From Bacteroidetes bacterium 4572_114 (lineage in GTDB: Bacteria > Bacteroidota > Bacteroidia > Bacteroidales > 4484-276), in the NCBI GenBank assembly GCA_002254335.1, contig NIVA01000108.1, positions 1 through 6,284 of the forward strand: 6,284 nucleotides of DNA. Reading direction: 5' to 3'. Within the stretch, counting starts at the first letter, position 1. Each line of letters starts with the position of its first letter. Of this stretch, positions 1 to 6,284 are shown piece by piece. The position numbers were made by a program, and so were the translations under genes. The notes beneath the pieces were generated by a model. The model did no database searches. It had not been told where the DNA came from and worked only from the letters and a program-made list of their open reading frames with translations.

Positions 1-314
1 ACAACAACCGTAAACTTTCCCGTAAAGTTCAACATCCCGGTCAGGCTGTTTATTGCTGCCCGGGCCATGGCAGTATCAATATAAATCGAATCATTTCCCG
101 GTTGGCCATAAACCATGAAGGGTTTTCCAATGGTGTCGGCTCCGGTAGGGAAAATGTTGTGGGCAACCATTAGGTTTTGTATATCCTGTGGGAAAAACAG
201 TTCGGCAGGTTCCAGTATCTCAATATCGAAATACTCGTAGGGTTTGCATGCTGTTATAAAAAACAGTGCCGCAAGTGTAATAACAGATAATATTTTATGA
301 ATGTTCCTGTTCAT
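1..314 (-). CDS. DUF6340-like lipoprotein, N-terminal part (3' end beyond the window)
   Basis: The reading frame opens with ATG at 314-312 and runs without a stop to the left edge, giving 104 full codons. The N-terminus MNRNIHK is followed by a hydrophobic stretch (about residues 8-22) and a lipobox Ile-Thr-Ala-Cys with the lipidated Cys at residue 23, so it is very likely an SPase II lipoprotein. The mature part begins CKPYEYFDIEILEPAELFFP. That pattern (aromatic/Ile-rich start, then 'EPAE...FP.DI..L.V.HN') resembles, from memory, the DUF6340 lipoproteins of Bacteroidota, whose function is unknown. A later segment with 'DTAMARAAINSL' also fits. No acidic cluster follows the Cys, so there is no clear surface-export signal and a periplasm-facing position is the default inference. 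It starts 99 bases after the glycosidase stop, with no clear Shine-Dalgarno sequence. The lipoprotein call is firm; the family call is from recall only. Confidence 0.75.
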   Translation of the reverse strand, partial: MNRNIHKILSVITLAALFFITACKPYEYFDIEILEPAELFFPQDIQNLMVAHNIFPTGADTIGKPFMVYGQPGNDSIYIDTAMARAAINSLTGMLNFTGKFTVV

Positions 315-3300
315 GTGTAGTCGCGGGATTTATCAATTACTGTGCCTAATATTAATGAGTCCGGTCTAAAAAGCTGTCAGACAGTTATCTTCTATATTAC
401 ACACAGAAATTCATTAATCCAAATAAATCCTCACCGTTTGAAATGCATATTTGCTGTCCACTTCCGGGAAATTAACCCCGAACCTGTAAATATTTCCATT
501 TTTGTTGATCAATTCTGCCTTTTCGGTCTTCACTGCATTATGATCGTTTATGTAAACTTCAAACTCTTCGTGTGCCCCCGGCCGGGCTTGCAATTTCAGT
601 TTATAAACCTTGCCTTTCCTCTTCTCAGATATAATCCTCAAACCTTCTGGTAGGCAGCCTGGTTTTGGGTGATGGATGAGCGGTAAGGCCTCGATACCGT
701 TTCTGATATTGTATTCAACATCAGCTTGATCATGAACAATAATTGTAACCGTACCCTCATTACCGACCGGGCTTAACGTTTTTCCATCAAGGGATATTCT
801 GATGACCTCACAACCATTTGGCAGGTGGGGGTTGAAGTTTACCTGAAGTGGGACATCGCCGGTATGCGAAAAAGTAAACTTGATTTTATCATTTGATCTT
901 TCCTGTTTGAAGTTGAGGATGTGTTTTCCAACTTTAATATTTTCAATTGCCACAGTATCCCAACCTGCCGGGAAGTGAGGTGAAAATCCCAGGGTATTTG
1001 CAAGTGCATCCGGCGACAGGCCAAGCATACCTTCGATGATCGGTTGTAAAACCATGGTCTCGGACCAGCATTGGTGACGGCATACGCCGGAAGGTTTATA
1101 TTCCGCACCATTTAAGACCTCTTCAACAAAACCCAGCGACCAGTTTTGGTAAACCTGCAGGTTGTCCATGATGTGCGAAAACCCCTGCACAGCCCGTCCT
1201 GATTTATATTCTGCCAGGGCCGTCCAGCCGGTATATAAAGGCCAGACACTTCCGGTATGATAGCCAACAGGTTTGAAAAGCGGGCTGTGTTCACTAACAA
1301 TGCGGACGCCCCAATTGGAAGTGTATTCATTTTTGGCAAAGTCTTCCATCATATTTTCAGACTTGTTATCGGCCACCTGACCAAATAGGACTGGGATTGT
1401 GGGCATGATGCTTTTTTCTTCTATAAAGGAGCCATCCTGTTTTAATCCGTGATAAAAGAACTGTTCGGTGTTGTTCCAGTAAAGGCCGTTGATTTTGTCA
1501 ACAACTATCCGCTGATCTTTTTCATATTGACCAGCCAAACTGTTTTCGCCAATTGACGATGCAATGTAGGCTGCCAATTCGAGGGCTTCGGCCCAGCAGG
1601 CTGCAAGATAAAGAGATGTATGCGAGCCGAAAAGCCCGCCACCCTCGACCCAGCCATGGCCTACATTTGTGTTTTCTATCAGGCCATCACCATCGGTATC
1701 GGTCGAATACATAAAATCCATTGCAGCTTTGATATTTGGCCAACTCTGTTGGATGAATGTCGTGTCCCCCGAATGTTTCAGGTATCTCCCGGCCATGACC
1801 ACATAAAGCGGTGTGGCATCGGAAGCATCGTAATGCACAAAACCCGATGTGCTGAGCTCGTGTAAGATTTTCCCGTTCAAATCCTGAAAATCCTGCAAAA
1901 GGGCAAGGATGCCTTTTACTTTTTCAAAATCGCCATAATGCAACAGTGCCATGCCGCTCCATTGGGCATCCCTGCCAAAATACCATGCATAACCTGGCCG
2001 ACCATCCACTTTGTGGCCACCGTCCCAGCCTGAATTTGTGGTGGCATAACCGGCTGTCAGCGAACTTCCTAAGCCGGGCGTATGTACATAAAATCTGTCA
2101 GATCCCTCAACGGCCCACTTGTACCCCAAATTAAAAACCGAATCGGGTGTAGTGATACTGAGTGAGTTTGCCAGTAAATCCTTTTTGTATTTTGATGCCT
2201 CCATAAATACTTCATTAGGGTTAAATTGAGCTTCCTGATAAGATGATATGGTGCGGGCGGCCCCTTCATTTGATGCCGCGATCACCACATCAAAATTATC
2301 GCTCATGTCAAGTTTAATGGCAGCAAGCCCGGTGATGATCAATTCCCCGGGTGCCGGCATAGCCCGCCAGAGCGTATCCGGGGCATCGATATTTGAATAA
2401 TTTCCAATTGGGTTTTTTGTTGTCCTGAATGCAGGCAGCATAGGGGAGGAGTTGAAATGCACGGGTCTGGTGGCTTTGTTGAAACCAATCATACTGACGA
2501 AATCCCCGGATGGGTCAGTTATCATGAAAGCATTCAATTTCTCATTGAAATCGTACTTCAGCCCACCCAACACTTTTTCAGAATATGGCCACATGATCCT
2601 CTGGTTGCTTTTAAAACGGATATACATTTCGGCCTGGCAGGTCCCGTTGTATTCATAATGAACAACTGCTTTTGGTGCATCCGGCGAAACGGTAACAACT
2701 TCCTTCAAAAACGCATGTCTAAATTGATAGTGCCGGACAAATGCATCAGGCGAAACCTCAATCATTGGCTCCTGGTCGTTCATCCAATAAATTGTATCTT
2801 TATACGGAAACCTTATCCCCGCTTCATAGTCCCTGAAAGCCATGAAAGGATGTGCCCAAATTTCGTCGATGCCCCCGGTTTCTTTGCCCATGATCAACAT
2901 TCTTTGCCCTGCAACATCCCAAAAATTATCGGTTGCAAACCTGCGCGTAAGTTTCATAGGATGATCGGGGATTTCCCAGGCATGTGGTTTCCTGGCAGGC
3001 CGCATCATGGGAAAATAGTTGATATTTTTAGATGGGAAAAGGTTTGCCCCATCGCTATCATATTTCCAGAAATGGGCAGTAGTATCTTTTGATTTTCCCG
3101 AAAGATAATTTAAACAATTGGCAGTGAATTTATTGAGGTGCAGACGGTTTACATTATAAATCTGTCCATCAGCGGCCTCTTCCGGATATTCAAAATTCAT
3201 ATACCCACCGATTGCCAGGATTTTTCCTTTGCCCAAATTATATTCCAAAACCAGTTTTTTGTCTTCCTTCACGAAAATATAATCCCAGTCGGTGGCCACA

Positions 3301-6284
3301 ACTTTTCCGTTTGCCGGAAGTCGGTCACCAAAATATCCATAGTTTCTCACTTTTATATCACCGGAAGGTTTTAGGATATATGACCCACCGTTCAACCCTT
3401 CAAAAATGGGGTGGGAGCGGAAGGCATGAAACCCAAGCATCCTGCCATAGCCATTATCGGTGCCCTCCTTGTAAACCATTCCGGGCTTTTCAGTTTCAAT
3501 TCCCAAAATATTGATAAGTGGAAAAGCCTCGTGAGAAAGCAACAAATTACCACCATCGGACACATAAGATCTCAAATTGTCTAATATTTTTGGGCTGAAG
3601 CTTTCATTAAGATCGATATTGGTATCAGGTAGATGTATCCAAAGGACATCAAACTTTTGCAGCTGCTTTAAATGTTTTAGCTTGTTTATTGAAAGATATT
3701 TGCTATCGGTGTTTTGCCCACCGATAAGGTATTGCCACGCCGAATTGGTTTCGATGGATGCGTTTTTTAGTTTTTGATTGCTTACAAAACCAACATTAAT
3801 ATTTTGGCCAAAGCCTGACATCCCTATCAAAATAGTTATGAGACAGGTTGTTAACTTTTTCATACAGTTCTTAAAAATTTTGTTTCAGAAAATGTCGTAA
3901 TAGCTTTTGGCTATTTATTGTTCGGGCATCAGCAACACTTCAACATATTTATCCGGATCGATATGTTTTTTGGCAGTTTTCTTTACCGATTTAATAGTAA
4001 CCTTGTCAATGAATTCATTATAATCGTCCAGCTTAATGTTTTCATCGCCATACAAATAAGCGTTTTTCATTTTTCCAAGCCAGAATTTATTTTCTTTTAA
4101 ACCTTCTTCCCTTTTTTTGATAAAATATTTTTTAGCCTTATCAAGGTCAGTTTGTGAAGGCCCATCTTTAACAATTTTTTCAATTTCCTGGTAAACTAAA
4201 TTTTTCAACTTTTCAGCTTTCTCGTTATCGCAATCAAATTGAATTTTGAGTTTGTAATTTTCCCAGGGATATTTTGATGTTGACAACCTTACCCTGACCC
4301 CATAAGTCCCACCTTCTTTTTCGCGGATAACTTCGGTAAACCGTAATTCCAATACATGGGAGATGACACGGGCATTAACCCTGTCGAAATAATCATCGTA
4401 ATCAAACCCGCCACTATAACTAATTGAAACCGTTGATTTTGGTACTTCAAGTTTTTTAACAATAACCCTCTCGACTGTGTTTTTTGGTGCCCTTACGCCA
4501 TTGTCCTTATATGTTTCGTCATTGTTAATGCTTGGCAGCGATGCCAAATAAGTTTCAACCAAAGGTTTAAAAGTGTCAACATCAATATTCCCAACAAAGA
4601 AAAAAGTGAAATTGTTGGCATCGGCAAAGCGTTCTTTGTAAATCCTCCTTACTTTTTCAAATTCTACTTTTTCAAGATATTCAACGTTCATGGGCTGTAC
4701 CCGTGGGTGGTGGTCGGCATTGATGACTTCAACAGAATCGCCAAATACTTTTTGCGGGTCCATGCCCATATTTTGAAAATATGCAGAAATCCGCTCCATA
4801 AATGCATCATGGGCATCACTATCGAAACGGGGGTTTGTAAAATACAAATTCGTGAGCTTAAACAAAGTTTCTAAATCGTTAATAGAACAGCTACCTTCAA
4901 AACCCTCGTCCACATTACCAATATATGGATTTACCCTAACAACTTTTCCGGTAAGGATTTTTTTCAGGTCGATGGATGTAAAATCCCCAAGGCCGTACTG
5001 CCCAATTAGCGAAGAAGTGAAATTTGCTGATGGTAAATCGTCCAGGTTATATAACGATGCCCCCCCATAGCTAAAAGCAGACATTAATATCTCATCATCT
5101 TTAAAATCTGTTTTCTTAAAAACTACTTTAACACCATTGCTTAATGTCCATTCGGTAGCATCTAATTGTTCGTTATTAATTTCCTTGACAACTTTGCCGG
5201 CTTCAGGGATATTTTCAATTAATGGCTTGTCGGACATTTCGTCTATATATGCTTCAATTTCTGCACCCTTCACATTTTCAAGTTCTCTCAATATATCCTC
5301 TTTTGTTGGGAGCGATCCTGCGTCTTTCTCCGGCCCCGAAATTGTTACAACAATATTCTCGTCGGTAAAAAACGACTTTGCAATCATATTAATTTGCTCA
5401 ATATCAAGCATGGGGACAATCTGCTTTGTAGTTGTATAATAATAATCAAGGCTTGGGATAGGCTCGTTTGTAAGGAAATGGCTAAAATATTTCCATACAA
5501 ATGAATTATTTGTCCTGTTGTCTTTATCCTTAAAACTTGTTTCCAGGTTGCTCATGAACTCTTTTTTGGCCCGTTCAAGCTCAGATATTGTAAACCCGTA
5601 CCTTTTTATTTTTTCAGCCTCCGTTAATAAAGTGGTGAGGGCAAGTCCCTCTTTTTCGGGGGATGCAATAGAAAACAACACAAACATATCTTTTGTCCGT
5701 GTTAAGGGGCCATAATAACCCTGGCCGATTACAAAAGGAGGGTTTGGCTTTTGTACCAATTCCGAAAACCTGTTGTTTAGCATAGTGGTACAAAAGTCCC
5801 GCATCAATGTAAGGAAAAGATATGATTGATCTTTTTGTTCAGGTTTAACAATATCGTGTTTATAAAATACCTGGATCATTATATTATTTGCCTCGGGATC
5901 GGTAACAACATCAATTAACGGCTCTTCATTGTCAGGTATCTCAATGTCGTACCGCTCTTTTGGGTTTTCCTGTTTTGGGATTTCAGAAAAAAGATCGATA
6001 ACTTTTTGCTCCATTTCTTCAACATCAATATCCCCTACAATAATCACTGCCTGAAGGTCTGTCCTGTACCAATCATTATAAAAATTGCGCATTGTTTCGT
6101 ACGGACAGTTGTCAATAACATCCAATTTCCCGATAACATCCCGCTTGGAATACTTCGAGTTATTGTAAGTAACACCACTTGTTTTTTTCATGATACGGAA
6201 ATCTGCATTTCTCCGTGTTCTCCATTCTTCATGGATTACGCCACGTTCGGCATCTATTTCCTCATCTTCAAACGACACATAATG

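Overview
This looks like a piece of chromosome from a member of the Bacteroidota. The signs are a lipoprotein resembling the DUF6340 family, a large secreted hydrolase whose signal peptide ends in a Phe-Gly-Gln context, a PqqL-like M16 peptidase, and start codons with no clear Shine-Dalgarno sequence. The exact order or genus cannot be fixed from this window.

All real genes read on the minus strand, from right to left. At the right, 6284-3915 holds most of a long M16 (insulinase/pitrilysin-type) zinc peptidase; its N-terminus, including the HxxEH site, lies beyond the window. After 51 bases comes the only complete gene, 3863-414. It encodes a 1149-residue exported protein with a ThuA/amidotransferase-like N-terminal domain joined to a six-hairpin glycosidase of the glycogen-debranching (amylo-alpha-1,6-glucosidase-like) type. 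After a further 99 bases comes the start of a lipoprotein resembling DUF6340 (314-1), cut off by the left edge.

The close spacing, shared strand and lack of a clear promoter or strong terminator in either gap make co-transcription possible. The three products share no obvious pathway, and all are probably envelope proteins. Hand counts on sampled lines put the glycosidase and lipoprotein at about 46-48% G+C and the peptidase at about 35%, so the apparent operon may join parts of different history.

I saw no tRNA, rRNA, CRISPR array, insertion sequence, SusC/SusD pair or regulator, and no clear sign of a new multi-gene system. The least ordinary item is the domain architecture of the exported glycosidase.
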